A DNA stretch of 64,000 nt from Epiperipatus broadwayi (Eukaryota > Onychophora > Udeonychophora > Euonychophora > Peripatidae): positions 124,001 to 188,000 of the forward strand of contig JAQFVV010013085.1 of NCBI GenBank assembly GCA_028023455.1, in the 5' to 3' direction. Positions 1 through 12,057 of this stretch are shown piece by piece. Every line of letters begins with the position of its first letter. Positions within the stretch are counted from its first letter, which is position 1. The position numbers were made by a program, and so were the translations under genes. Under the pieces are notes generated by a model, which saw only the letters and a program-made list of their open reading frames with translations, was not told the origin of the DNA and searched no databases.

Positions 1-62
1 CTAGGTCAGGTTTATACAATTGCCTTTGTGTGTATATATATATATATAATAAAAAGTCAGAT

Positions 63-118
63 GTCCCAACTCCTCACTGAAGAGACCCATAGGTCGAAAC
101 CGGTCTGGGGATGGGGAC
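63..118 (+). ncRNA. Hammerhead ribozyme motif (type I)
   Basis: Self-cleaving RNA motif. The conserved core CTGAAGA (77-83, matching CUGANGA) is followed by stem II GACC/GGTC (84-87 with 92-95, loop CATA), then GAA (96-98). A99 can pair with T104, and C105 is the expected cleavage base in a GTC triplet. Stem I closes the fold: T71-A76 pairs with T106-A111 (one G-T wobble), then an internal loop, then GTCCC (63-67) with GGGAC (114-118). Stem III is only ACCGGT, a palindrome with no loop, so it would need a very small loop or pairing between two copies. Motifs of this type are known from the terminal repeats of Penelope-like elements and from retrozymes. The fold is deduced by eye; the host element is cut by the window edge, so family assignment is inference. 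Confidence 0.82.
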
Positions 119-347
119 AATCTAAGATAAAGATGATTTGAATGCCTTCTCTTGTAGTAGCATTTATCATAATAAAAAAAAGCTTGTTTAGAGTTATAGC
201 ATGCTCTTAAGTTTATATATATATATATATATATAAGAAAACAGTACCATAACAACAACAAAGTATAACGTGATCTTTCAGTTCACATTTAACATCTGCA
301 TTACGATGAGATTCAATAGAATTTTACCAATGTATTTCTAAAGAATT

Positions 348-712
348 AATCCATGTGTGTATGTGTTTAATTAAAAACAGATATATTAATTTTAAACTGA
401 GATTTAAAGTTTATATCTAGGCTGGGATAATCTATAGTTTAGTAAGTAGTTAGTGATAAAAATTAATGTATTTATTTAGAATGGATCATACCAAAGTTGT
501 GGGTAAAGTAAGTTTGACACTTATTAATCAAAATATGTGCTACATTTTTCCATGGCAATCAAGAATAATGATATAAAATTTAGTTGTCACTTAGAAACTG
601 GTATCCAATAATTATTCAAATTTGCAACAGATATTTCTAGAGTGATTAGAGTCATGATTCATGAATCTTGAGATCTAGATGTCATCCATTTATCACTGCA
701 CTAAACCATGTG
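348..712 (-). repeat. SINE-like dispersed repeat, copy 1
   Basis: Homologous over at least 200 bp, same orientation, to 31869-32195: both share CATGTGTGTGTATGT-type starts, then ACAGATATATTAAT, AGATTTAAAGTTTATATC and a block around GGAT..TA.CAAAGTTGTG. On the minus strand the right end looks like a degenerate tRNA head: an A-box-like TTTAGTGCAGTGATAAATGG followed by a weak B-box-like AAGATTCATGAATC. This suggests a tRNA-derived SINE of about 350 bp running right to left. The head is decayed and no clear target duplication was found. Confidence 0.5.
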
Positions 713-743
713 GGCTCTAGAATAGATTACTACAGTAAGCAAA

Positions 744-939
744 TAATATTTACTAAGGCTGTAACCTCAAAAATATGCGTGTAAAATGCGATAGTAGGGA
801 CCTCTACAGGTCTTAACCACAAGCTTACATTTTGGAAGAAAAGAGGGCAAAACGTAAGCTTGTGGTTAAGACCTATAGAGGTCCCTACTATGGCATTTTT
901 ACGCACATATTCTTGAGGTTACAGCCTTAGTAAATATTA
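744..939. mobile_element. MITE palindrome, family M1, copy 1
   Basis: A near-perfect inverted repeat about 196 bp long. The termini read TAATATTTACTAAGGCTGTA and its complement, and the arms contain GTAGGGACCTCTA on one side and TAGAGGTCCCTAC on the other, with about 25 bp of unpaired centre. Two relatives occur at 2871-3001 and 23225-23490 with the same ends and the same GGGACCTCT block. There is no coding capacity, so it is a non-autonomous DNA element of unknown superfamily; a TA target duplication is plausible but cannot be separated from the AT-rich ends. Confidence 0.8.
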
Positions 940-999
940 CTTATGTAATCAATGTGCATTTAAATAATTTTATAAGTAAGCAAATAGTAAGTGATTACA

Positions 1000-2870
1000 T
1001 TGCAAATAAAAAAAAAGTCATTTCATGAAATGAATTGTAGAATGAACTGCTTTATAAAAGATTATGATATGAAATAAGGTTAGTGCTCATACTTTATTAT
1101 AAAGTGAGAAGACCACATTATATTTTCATCTTTTTTATGATCTGTGTCTTAACATGTTTTAGAATAAACTCAGATAGTTTTGGTACTTACTTTGTTATTT
1201 ATATAAAACTTAACCTTTCAATAGGGTTCAATGCGAATTCACGTCAGCAGCTTTGGATCGCTCTAAATCGGCCATTTTTGAGCTACGGTGATGATAATAT
1301 ACCATTGGAAAGCTTAGCAAAACTCCCGTAAGATGCTGCCCTCTCTTGAATTATTTTTCAAGTAAAAAAATCAATACTAGGAGTGTTTAAACTTTAACAA
1401 AAGAAGAAGGCCAATGCTGATTGGCTGGGCTATCCATTCTCAACGCTTATTGGCTGATGATCCGATAAATATTTTTTCACCACTGAAAATGAAAATATAT
1501 GTTTAAGAGTGTTTTTTTTTATTATTTTTCGTACATATTATACATTATGTTCATAAAATCTGCTGAAAATATAATTATTTTACAAAAGTAGTAAGGTTTT
1601 ATTAAAAAATTGTATACTTTAAATGATTGTAAATTGAAAAAGAAACCAGCGATAGCATAATTTTGACATCCTGTCAAGAGTTTAGATTGCCCCAAGCTGT
1701 TTATTTGATTTTCAAACAAAGATTAATGTTTTAGAATATTTTTCTGGCATTTATTTACATATTATAATGTATTTTGGTTTAAATAATGCTGAAAATATAA
1801 TTATTTTTAGAAAAACGCTAAGATTTTGCTAAAAAATTCTTAAAAAATTTGTAACTGGGAGGGATATAAATGACGTGTGCATTGCTTGTAATTTGCTCGT
1901 AACATTTTCTTTGATTTTTCTGCTTTTGAATATTTCTATAAAATACAAATAAAAATATATTTTTGAAAAAACTTCTGTTTACTTTCCTAACATTACAAAT
2001 AATTAATGTACTTTTTGCAAATGAAACTAAAATTAATATAATTTTATTAAAAGTTGAAAATATTTCTATCAAAGAGTTTGTAAATTGACCAATTAAAATT
2101 TGAGAGTTTTACCTCACTTGTCCAATAATGAAGTGTCCTTCTGAAGGGTAATGTAATAAGAATATTGGGTTAAAGGTTAAAGTTTCATGCATGGATAATT
2201 ATTAGCCAAAAAAGTAAACAAAACTGTCATATTAATATAATAAATGGAACTTCTATACATAATCCATGACTTTTATGTTTAAATGACATGAAATCTCTTG
2301 AGAAATCTACCATGGATTTCTTGTAGATTACCTGAACATTCAAAGTAGATTTTCTAAAAATGACTTTTTATTCATATTATTTTGTTTATATAAAGAAATA
2401 AAATTTACAATTAGTCTAAACTTATAGTAAACATTCTATATAATACCATGTATAAAACATATAAATACATAAATTTATCCCATTTTCAACGTTATTTTAA
2501 ATTTTAAAATAAAACCAATCATGCACTTGGATTTGCTAATGGTAAAATATTATTCACAATAATGTCAATACTGAGCCATTTTTTTTTTAAAAAAACCATG
2601 AATTCCACATTCATAGGATGAGACAGTTTCTTTTTTTTAATCCTCATTACATTATCGTATTTAGTCTTTTTTTAAAAAAAAATTCAGTGTATCGACTTTT
2701 ATTCTGGTAAAACAGAATATTTAGGAATTCTTTATCATCCATGTAAAAAAAGCTAAACATCCATTTATTGACCAATATTAGAAAATTAGAAGTTTGAAAT
2801 CTAAAAAAATCTAGAAAATTCTGAAATTTACTTATTTTTTTTTTGTAATTATAAATTTATTTAACGCAAG
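1000..2870. other. AT-rich non-coding stretch with a short direct repeat
   Basis: No coding feature is supported. A diverged direct repeat beginning TGCTGAAAATATAATTATTT occurs at 1561-1611 and 1787-1837. A slightly GC-richer island at about 1225-1465 includes two ATTGG (inverted CCAAT) boxes, described separately. Confidence 0.5.
1415..1460 (-). promoter_or_regulatory. Paired inverted CCAAT boxes
   Basis: Two GATTGGCTG/TATTGGCTG boxes (ATTGG at 1420-1424 and 1449-1453) are 29 bp apart, about three helical turns, inside a less AT-rich island. CCAAT boxes bind NF-Y and are often spaced this way in promoters. No gene or TATA/start pairing is visible nearby, so chance or an old LTR promoter is possible. 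Confidence 0.22.
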
Positions 2871-3001
2871 TAATATTTACTAAGGCAATAAACCTTTAAG
2901 CATGTGAGCTTGAAAATGCGAAGGTAGGGACCTCTACAGGTCTTAACCACAAGCCTTTTCAAGCGCACATGCTTAAATATTTATTGCCTTAGTAAATATT
3001 A
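2871..3001. mobile_element. MITE palindrome, family M1, copy 2 (short)
   Basis: About 131 bp. The ends TAATATTTACTAAGGCAATA and its complement match copy 1 at 744-939, and the inner GTAGGGACCTCTACAGGTCT block is shared. It is shorter because the second inner arm with the inverted GGTCCCTAC is missing, leaving an asymmetric palindrome with outer arms intact. Confidence 0.75.
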
Positions 3002-3314
3002 ACATTTTTTTTATATTTGTAAAATAATCTTCAATTTCTAACCAAAATAAGAATCCAAGCTATACTCATAAATGGTTAATGAATTAATCATTATATAGTT
3101 CTTTTAATCCTTAAGTTAATACACCAAACTTCTTTTTAAAACTTTATTTTTATATGGCTATTATAAAAATATAATTACACACCAACATTCTGACTATTTT
3201 ATAATATAGTCTTTTTGAAGGAAAACTGAAAAATAAAAATACACATATATAATAATAAATATAAATATCATATATTGTTTGGAATATGTGATAGTTATAT
3301 TTATTATAATATAT

Positions 3315-4400
3315 TGTAATGATACAGACTCAATAGGGGTGGGATCTGTAGTGATGGCAGATCATCATCAGCCCCAGTTCAAATAAATATAAAACTAAAT
3401 ATCAATTAAATATAAATATTTAATATATTGTAATGGTCATATTTGTACATTTGCACAACAAAATCCAGAGTTTTAGCAAATCATCCCAAGGCTGATCGAA
3501 ATGAGGTTGTTGAGACCCCGAATCCAATCTCACCTCAGGTGCTTTACTAATGCTCAAAGATTTACTATGTTATAGATGACATATGTGAGGCTACACCAGT
3601 ATTTTCTTAATTTGCATGCCGGCAGTAGCACATCAGTAAAACATGAGACTATATAAAAGTAATGATAAAAGGATTGAGCATGAGAAATCTGTGAGATCAC
3701 TCTGAGATCAGCCCAGCTAACTTATCTTAAGTATAATTATAATTAACTATAAGTTCACCAGCATCATAAATAAGTATAACTCATTCATCATTGTGAATGG
3801 CTTGGAAATGGGTCTACTGTAGACTAGGCTAAATATTTAGCCCTTGCCAGCTTGGGACAATTATTTAAACAAAATTTGGATGCACAAACTTAAATGCTAA
3901 TCCATTAGAAAATATATAGTAAAAACAATAATGGTGGGATATTAAAATATACTAATCATCATCAATAATTTTGGCCACTTAGTACCATTAAGGTACTGAC
4001 CAACTATAAACATAAATTCTGATAATTACTAAACTATATAAAATGTAGTGCATGGACTTTAAAGAATATTCTCTTTGCATCAATCCAGGATGATTATCAT
4101 CAACTGTATATCCATAAACACTAATACACACCCCTTTCATATAATAGATTATTATGCATGGACCTAGCTCAGATAACACTAGCTCTAATGCTGTTACTGT
4201 GATCAAAAGATGGTGTAACATATAATATTCTAAACTATTTTATGATTAAATTCACTGGAATAATTGTAAACAATGGAATATATGTTTATTAGTAACAATA
4301 AAAAATTACATTAACATCTGTAGAATATAACTATTCACATATAAACCTTCTGATTTTGATTAATATTCAAAAATATGCTATCACATTGTAATTTACATAT
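3315..4400 (+). repeat. Dispersed repeat R1, copy 1 (LTR-like start)
   Basis: Begins ATATAT|TGTAATGAT next to a TA tract and carries ATAGGGGTGGG, then GATGGCA(G/A)ATCATCATCA. It aligns with copy 2 at 4636-5540 through many blocks, for example GGAAATGGGTCT(A/T)CTGTAGAC, TGGCCACTTAGTACCATTAA and CAGGATGAT. The TGT start next to (TA)n resembles the other LTRs in this window, so these may be LTRs of a third family. The right end is not defined and no coding sequence lies between the copies. It is as diverged as an old insertion. Confidence 0.55.
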
Positions 4401-4560
4401 ATGTTCCAATAAGTTTATATAGGACACCTATATATCAACACACAGACATGTGGTATAATAATTTAGTAATATATTTGAAGTGCCATAAAATAATCAAAAC
4501 ATGATTAATTTTTACATAAATGTATCTACCTGATATGCATTGATTTATGAACATATTTGA

Positions 4561-4635
4561 ATTGCCATAAAATAATAAAAATTTAAGTTAATACATTTTA
4601 ATGGTACAAATATCACAATGGGTTTATATATATAT
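4561..4635 (+). repeat. Arm of TA-cored palindromic repeat M2
   Basis: The sequence ATTGCCATAAAATAATAAAA through ACAATGGGTTTATATATATAT matches the left arm at 17862-17940 and the reverse complement of 20059-20140. Here the arm ends exactly where repeat R1 copy 2 begins with TGTAAC, so an LTR-like element seems to have entered the TA-rich centre. The opposite arm was not found. Confidence 0.55.
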
Positions 4636-5540
4636 TGTAACGGGATAGGGGTGGGTGAGAAGTATAAAGAAAAAGATTGAACTGGGTGATGGCAAATCAT
4701 CATCACTCACAGTCCATTTGAGATTTAAAAAATAAATAGTATGATAAAGGTAAAATATATTTAAGGGAACATGAGATTATAAAATCTTTGTAAACATGGT
4801 GAGATCTCTGAGAACATTGAGAGATCAGCTAGCTACTACAAAAGAGCAACCAAAGCATAATTATTATCAACCAGCATTATAAAGTAAATATCAGTATAAG
4901 AAATACTTGTGAGAAATAATCATCCATCATCATCATTGATGGGAATAAACAAATCAGCACAATATATCAACACAGTAAATTAACAGTCAATCTGGTGACT
5001 GGATTGGAAATGGGTCTTCTGTAGACCAGGCTAACCATTGAGCCTTTGCCAGCTTGGGCAATTATATAAACATAACTTGGATGCACCAGCTTAGTGCCCA
5101 TCCATTAAAAATACACAGTAATCAGAAATCATGCTGGGACATTAAAATATGCTGATCATCATCAATGCTCTGGCCACTTAGTACCATTAATGTACTAGCC
5201 AACTAAAACTTAAATTTTTAACAAGACTGAACTAAAACAAAATATAGTGCATGGGCTTTAAAGAGTATCCTCTTTTGTGCCAACCAGGATGATGATTGAT
5301 CATCTCTGGATGCCCAAAGCACTAAACACATCCCCATTTATCTGTGTTCGAATCTAGCTCAGGAACACAAGCTCTACTACTGTATGTGACCAAGAGATGA
5401 TGGAATATAATTTTTAACAATTAAATATAAGTTTATTAATAACAACAAAAATAAATAAGGTCTTATAAGGGTTCTGATTTTGAATGATACACAATAATAA
5501 AGTCATCATTCTATAATTTACAAGATTACTACAAAATTCA
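4636..5540 (+). repeat. Dispersed repeat R1, copy 2
   Basis: Starts TATAT|TGTAACGGGATAGGGGTGGG and is the better preserved relative of 3315-4400. The TGTAAC start matches the LTR termini seen at 7466, 13942, 17941, 56458 and 59187. No matching GTTACA end was identified, so whether it is a complete LTR remains open. Confidence 0.55.
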
Positions 5541-7465
5541 AGTTATTACATTAATTGACAATATTTACCATTCAAAATTCAAATTGCTACATTAATTTAC
5601 AAGATTACAATTCATATTATTATTAAGGTTTACATATATATGCGCATAGACGCATGATTTATAATATACAATTAATATTCAATAACACCATAATTATCAT
5701 TTGCATATATGTCTTATTTGACAAGCATTGACATATATGTACGCACAGATTATTTGACAAGCATTGATATATATGTGAGCACAGATTATTTATAAATTTA
5801 ATTTTGTCAAACAATAAATAACATTACTTTTATAATTAATAATTCCATTTTGAATATACATAAAATTTACATACTTGTTATAATGATAAAAGTTATTTTC
5901 ACAATTATTCTTTTTGTTGAATATAGCATTTTTTCCCCCTTAAAATAAATCCGATCAAATTTTTGACAGATGATTGTTGATTGATTTAAAATGTCCTTTT
6001 TTTTTTTTAATAAACGAAATATACAATCGTTTTATAGAATTAAGAAAATATAAATTTCAAACTGTCTTTCTGCTTGATTAGTTAATGCTGATGAAATAGG
6101 CAAGGTGAGAGAGGAAAAGTGAATACGTGAAGTGAAGCTCTTCATGCCATGATAAGTAGATAGTCAAGCATGGACTAAGTACACAATGCCCCATGATGTC
6201 ATGAGAAAATACCTCATTTTTAAGCACTGCCCCTCTAAGTACCTAGACAGATCATCCACAAGAAATAGTATCCAGAAAAAAAATATCAGGCACTGAGCCA
6301 GCCCTGCTCATCTCTTGTGAGTCTTAGGGGCTTTAGAAAAGGTCTATTCATGAGACCAAGGCCTATTCATGAGACCTACATATACACTGCTGGACTACCC
6401 TGGGAGCTCAATATCTATGTCTAGACAGTGCCGAGAATATACTTCAGAGCACCATGAATACATTACATCCACACAGCCCTGCTCAACCATACACCCACCA
6501 TAAACATAAAAAGTACAAATTCATGCATCACTTTCAAAATGTAATTTTACTAAAGAAATTATTTAAAAGTTTGTCATCATATATAACTTTACTCACCACA
6601 GCTGTTGTCATCATATATAACTTTACTCACAACAGCTGTATATATTTTTATCTGCTCTTCTCTGCCTTTAGATAGTCAGCATCTATATAATTATTTGTTT
6701 AGCAAGCTGGTTCTTTTGGTCCATTAGAAAAATATAATCCATGTTTGTTGTCACTATCAGGTAAAGGTACATAATCCATGTAAAATCTTGGTCTGTCGTT
6801 GGTTTCTTTCTGTCTAGGATTTTTCCAGGCAAGCAGCTGTCTTGGTTTGATGTATTTCAGACAATCAATCATCCTCTACATGTTTAAGGCTATGAATTTC
6901 AGCACAAAGAAGTGGGTCATTTTCTCCATGTGAATTTCAAACTCCTGCGAAGGAAATATTGGTAGCTCCTCAATCTAATGTTCTGCCAACTATATGGTCA
7001 GCTAAAACCAACTGCTACCCTTCATCAAGTTGCAACAAAATATTGTAACCAACTCTGCAGCTGACCTGTTCTCTTCAAAAATCACTAACCAGACTGGCCG
7101 ATATTTTTTATCAGTTCTTTTTATAAAATCATCTAAGGTGATAAAATCTTGATTAAAAACAGAGCTTTTATTTTTAGCTCTCTAATCCCTTTGAAAACAT
7201 ATATGTTTTAATTAATTAAAAAAATTTCAAAAACAAGTATTGTGTTTTTACATTTCACAATCAGAATAATAATAATAACAATACAATATTTATATTTATT
7301 AAGACCTTTTTTAAAACATTAATTTCATAATGAAATTTTATTCTAAACCCAGAGTTATTTAACCCTTTACTTGTTATTATTTTATTTTAGAAAATATAGA
7401 AAAATATCTACGAAAATTTATTCTATGTTTATTTCTTTTCCTTTATTTTACATATATATATATAT
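5541..7465. other. Unassigned region with small tandem duplications
   Basis: No protein domain was recognised. Between about 6080 and 7130 the composition is less AT-rich, as in LTR or internal retroelement sequence. Two short exact or near-exact tandem duplications are present: a 19-bp period at 6341-6376 (GG(T/C)CTATTCATGAGACC) and a 34-bp period at 6571-6638 (starting TTGTCATCATATATAACTTT). Confidence 0.5.
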
Positions 7466-9428
7466 TGTAACCGCCCCCTCGCCAGCTTCCTTACCGAAAG
7501 CCCAGTAAAGTCATGTCCTTTATATCTGGATGCTTTTGCCATATTCCTACGGTGACATTCTCGTGTTTTGGTTGATGGTTCACTTCTATGAACCTGCTGT
7601 GTTCTTGCGTCTGGGGGATTACATAATGTTCTGTGAAGATAATTTCAAACACATATACATGTATGCTTTATTTATTTTATACATAAATTCGGATTGAATC
7701 CAAGTAGTAGGCGCCAGGAGAACTTTTATAAGAGTCCGCCACATATGTGCATAAGCTCACTCAACTATATCACAAAACATGCCTGTGCATCACTCCAGTC
7801 GGAAGCAAGAAACGAACACAGCCAATATCACCTTTCAAATTACATCATATATGTGATCTTTCAATCACGATCAATCAGACATCATATGAGGGCCCACCCT
7901 ATATCCCACAGAATAAATTAATCAACACTTAATATTAATATAAGAAAGCATAATAAACATAAACATAAATATAATCAAATCCCAACACCAAAAATATCAA
8001 ATGCATCCATTCATATACAAACAAATTTGATCACTCCAGCACTCATTCCCTATTATTTAAATTTATGTTGAAATTCCAAGCAATTAATAACAAAAAATAC
8101 TAGTTAAATAAATGTTTTATTTTAATCTGTTTAATAACAATTCATGCAGGTATATGACCGGCAAGCCGAGATAATTTAGATATAGATTTCAAGGTGACTT
8201 CGCACACATTTTAAAGAATGTTAATCTGTAGGCAAACTTATTTGGTTAGGTTCTCGAATCGTTCATTAATGGTCATGAGTAACTTTATCAGTTTAGCTTA
8301 ATGTTTTAATAGTTCTGGTTTTTAAAGTTATTTTACTTTGGTGCATAAGTGAATACGACAATTTAAAGATAGCTACCTGTGGAATGTAGAAAGACTGTAA
8401 GAGGGATTCTGAGTGATGATTTCTTCTTTAACGAAGCATTCTGGCAATTTGCAAGGTCTCAAAAGCATGTGTGGTCCTTATGTGAACTTTCTCCGGTGTT
8501 ATGAGAATCCTAGTGGCAATCGGCTGAGCTGGATGCGGAGGTCCGACGGTCAAGCTGCGAATTTTATGTTCAGCAACGCATCTCCGTTATATTTCTACAC
8601 GAAAGTTAGATTTTATTTCTTCTCTAGTTCTAATTTTAATCATCATAATCCTTAAAAGCACTGTCCGGCCTTTTTGATCTCTTCCTTCCTGCCCTCACAC
8701 CTTTAATTTTTTTCACCCAATCACTCCCATGCACCTGTGAGTCCCTTCATCTTATAAGTCCATCGAGTATTAACTCAATTCAGTGATTTCTGGGATCGTT
8801 TGCACCACTTTGGAATTTAACTCAATTTGACCATTTTTTCAGGTATTGTTTCACTGGAGACAGAAGTCTGAGTTGTACAATAGCAGTGTACACTTTTTCT
8901 CACCTCTGTTTCTAAATTTGGCTTATTTTATCTAGGCATACCAGCACATATCCTGCCTATTGTTTCAATTTCTCTACTTTTACATTTACTAATTACCCCC
9001 ATTTAAAATAATTTTAGATCACTTGAAATTTCAGAACATATTGCCAATTAATTAATTCATTTTCCCCTTTTGTTCAAAATGACTCAAATGATTTAATAAA
9101 AATGTCAAACTTGCGTTCAATCATTCATCCTTCTTTATTTAATTAAAAAAAATGCAAAAAAAACTGACAACTAATGATTACAGATTTATTCTTAAAAAAA
9201 AAACAAAATAATAAAAAAAACTCTTTTACTTTTTTATTTCAATAAATTTGACAGGTACTCTTATATAGCTGCAATCATGCTTTAGAAACGGCTGTTTCTC
9301 GTTTATTATTAAAGTAAGACCGCTTTTTTAAAAGTTTTGTTCCTGTCATTCATTTCGTCAATTGAATATATGCTTAATATAACCTCATATGCCTGGGTTC
9401 AAATCCCATGTAACGCTATTCCGTTACA
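7466..9428 (-). repeat. 3' LTR of the gypsy element
   Basis: 1,963 bp from TGTAACCGCCCC to CCGTTACA. It aligns over its whole length with the partner at 13942-15967, with scattered substitutions that are mainly transitions, as expected for two LTRs identical at insertion and then diverging. It lacks a ~60-bp internal duplication present in the other LTR. A reading frame of 80 codons at 8413-8655 recurs in the partner but appears unconstrained (see rejected items). Confidence 0.93.
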
Positions 9429-9440
9429 TATCTCCCCGCC
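9429..9440 (-). other. Polypurine tract of the gypsy element
   Basis: On the minus strand GGGCGGGGAGATA lies directly upstream of the 3' LTR start TGTAAC. It is purine-rich with one C. This is where plus-strand DNA priming occurs in Ty3/gypsy elements. Position and composition support the call. Confidence 0.7.
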
Positions 9441-9547
9441 CGGTGTAGAGTAAAATCCGAGGTTGCGGGTTTTAGCTCTGAGAAGGAGCCAAGTTATTCG
9501 GCCCTCTTCAATGCCCTTGCATTGAAAGTCCCCTTAATCATTTTTCC

Positions 9548-10630
9548 TCATGCCAGTACAAAGGCATTATTCCCGTATGCCCTGACGATCTTGTAGGGGC
9601 CATCGTAGAGGTCAAGGAACTTCTTAAATATGTTCTGGTCTGGCCGACTGACCGGATTTGATCTTACCATAACTCTGTCTCCCACAGTGAAGGTGTTTTG
9701 GATTGGCCTATCAGTCTGCCTTCGCTTTTCCCCCATATGTTCTAATCTCCATAATGCTACCTGGTTATCATGTTTTCGGTCCACTCTCCCTGTCCGGATC
9801 GCAGGTCTATCATCGTAAGGATACGGTATCAGTCGTCCGTAATGAAGTCGACTTGGTTCAAGCCCAGTGGACTCATTTTTGAGGTATTGATCATATCAAT
9901 GATCCAGGGAATTTCCCGAACCCATTTCCGATGATCTCCCGCAGTATACACATGGAATAGCTAAACTCACGCATCACCCGCTCACATGGGTTGCTTTGCG
10001 GATTCCGGATAGATATCATATAATGTTTGACCCCAATTTGGTTCACCCATTGTCTCCACGTCTTTGATACAAAGGGCATACCATGATCTGATAAAATGCA
10101 CTTAGGCTTCCCGATGATGGGAAACTGTTTGGTTTTCAACAGTTTGATGGTCTGGTTCACATTTGCCTGGGCCAAGGGTACACCGCGACCATTTTGGAGC
10201 ACAAATCATAAGTAACCAGTAAATATCTCTTCCCCCCAAACATTGGCAATGGGCTGTAGTAATCAATAGCCAAAGTGTGGTTTGGCTCCTGGACGATAAT
10301 CGGTATCTGCGATCCTTCATTTGATCGGTTTAATGGTTTTGTCCTCGCACAGACCTCACACTTCCGGAGTCTTCTGGCAATGTCTTGGGACATCCCTGGC
10401 CAATAAAACCAATTACTAAGGTACCCCTCAGTCTTGCTGGTTTCGTAATGGCCACGTTCCTGATGTGTCTTATCCACCAGTTGATCCTGCATTCCCTTTG
10501 GTATTACGATACGGGTTTGTTTCCCATTCCCGGTTTTCCTTTGGACTATCCCTTCCAGCATGATGCATCGGTCCCAATACTTCCATAACCAACCCCCAGT
10601 CTTTTTTTTTGACCTGCCCCCACATTTCAC
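9548..10630 (-). pseudogene. Integrase region of gypsy pol, frame-broken
   Basis: Integrates the cDNA. Three overlapping reading pieces are present. The first (10157-10630) holds the zinc-binding HHCC module, with H...GHYETSKTEGYL then C-E-V-C, and the first catalytic Asp in LAIDYYSPLP. The second (9891-10202) carries the second Asp in CILSDHGMPF and the catalytic Glu in NPQSNPCERVMRE, so the D,D,E triad survives even though a frameshift separates its members. The third (9548-9784) holds a C-terminal module with VGDRVMV and LYDGPYKI, the GPY/F motif of Ty3/gypsy integrases. No chromodomain follows. It ends about 115 bp before the 3' LTR. Confidence 0.92.
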
Positions 10631-10725
10631 TTCCTTTCACGTATGTATCGGATTATTTGTTGACACTCTTCGTCCCCTTCCTGGCCCCTCCGAATGTTGT
10701 TCGCACTAAACTCACCCTCTTTGCT

Positions 10726-12057
10726 TCACCGGGTAGTAGCGGCAATGTACGCGAATTCCTCAGCTACAACATTTGGCTGTTGTCCCACAGAGTAACGGCT
10801 CAGCGCATCCGCAACCACGTTATCCTTTCCTTTGCAATATTCCACTTCGTACTGGAACTCCTGCAGGGCTAGGCTCCACCTCTCTAATCTATTGTTTGTC
10901 AAAAAACTTCTATTAAGGAATTCGCTCCGATGGTCGGTGATTACTTTCACTTTGGATCCGACCAGGTATTGTCGGAATTTTTTGAAAGCCCATACTATGG
11001 CGAGGGCTTCCTGTTCTGTGACAATGTATCTCCGTTCGGGGTCCTTGAGTAGTCGGCTGATGAAGGCCAACACCCTTTGTTCACCCTCCAGTCCCTTTTG
11101 GTACAAAGTTGCTCCTAACCTGATGTCGCTACTGTCGGTCTGTACCCAAAAGGTCTGGTCGAAGTCCGGGTACGCTAACATGGTCTGTTTTAAAAACCCT
11201 TCTTTCACCCTCTGGAAGCTCTGTTCTCTTTTCTCATCCCATACCCACACTTGCTCCTTTTTTAATAATTGTAGTAGGGGTTCCATATCGTGGGAAAAGT
11301 TTTCATAAAATTTGTTGTAGAATGTGCACATTCCAAGGAATGCTTTAATATCTTTTCTCTTTTTCGGAACTGGCAATTCTTGGATGGCCTGAATCTTCTT
11401 GGGGTTAGGCCGTATCCCATCCTGGCTTATGATGTGTCCCAAGAACTTAACTTCCTGGGTCACAAAGTGGCTTTTCTTTAGGTTTATTTTTATTCCCTTC
11501 TGTTCGCATTCATGGAGCAACATTTCTAAGTGCTGACAATGCTCTATGTCTCCAGATGCTATAATGATATCATCTAAGTACATGGTGACAAATTTCTTGA
11601 CTTCATCTGATAGGGTTTGGTCCATGCACTGCACTAAGCCTGCCCCACTATTCCTTAATCCGAAAGGCACGCGGTTGAACTGGTACGCCCATCCGTTATA
11701 TTTGAATGCAGTGTATTTCTGATCATCCGGATGGAGGCTCATTTGCCAGTAACTATTTGTCAAATCCACAGTGGAAAAAATTCTCTTGTTCTGAAATCTA
11801 GTCATCTGTTCACTCATGATGGGCGGAGCATTTGTATCCGGAATTGTCACCTTGTTCAGTTGCCTAGCATCGAGGCACAATCATATCGATCCATCACCTT
11901 TTTTTACAGCTAAGATAGGGTTGTTGTATGGTGAAGTACACTTTGAAATAACCCTCCACTCTATCATCTGCTCCAGCTGAGTTTCGATCTCCTTCCAGTA
12001 TTGGAAAGGTATTGGATACATTCTCATTTGATATGGGTTGCTGGTGTTCAACAGGAT
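10726..12057 (-). pseudogene. Reverse transcriptase - RNase H region of gypsy pol
   Basis: Copies element RNA into DNA. The main open piece (10726-11880, 384 codons) starts at the CLDARQLNK motif and includes FGLRNSGAG and the catalytic YLDD box (FVTMYLDDIIIAS, about residues 95-107), then KFLGH and the Ty3-type FLGMCTFYNKF. The RNase H part shows QTDSSD, EQEALAIVWA, TDHRS and ADALSR, so its acidic residues (D, E, D, D) look intact. The RT N-terminus (fingers, with PYQMRMYPIPFQYWKEIETQ) is encoded at 11881-12057 but separated by an in-frame stop. The size and order match Ty3/gypsy pol. Confidence 0.95.

Noticed and set aside
1083-1331. Possible host exon in a less AT-rich patch
   Set aside because: No recognisable domain, no convincing splice sites and no second exon.
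8413-8655. 80-codon frame conserved in both gypsy LTRs (also 14952-15194)
   Set aside because: About 11 of roughly 16 base differences change the amino acid, which is what neutral drift gives. Shared ancestry of the LTRs explains the conservation.
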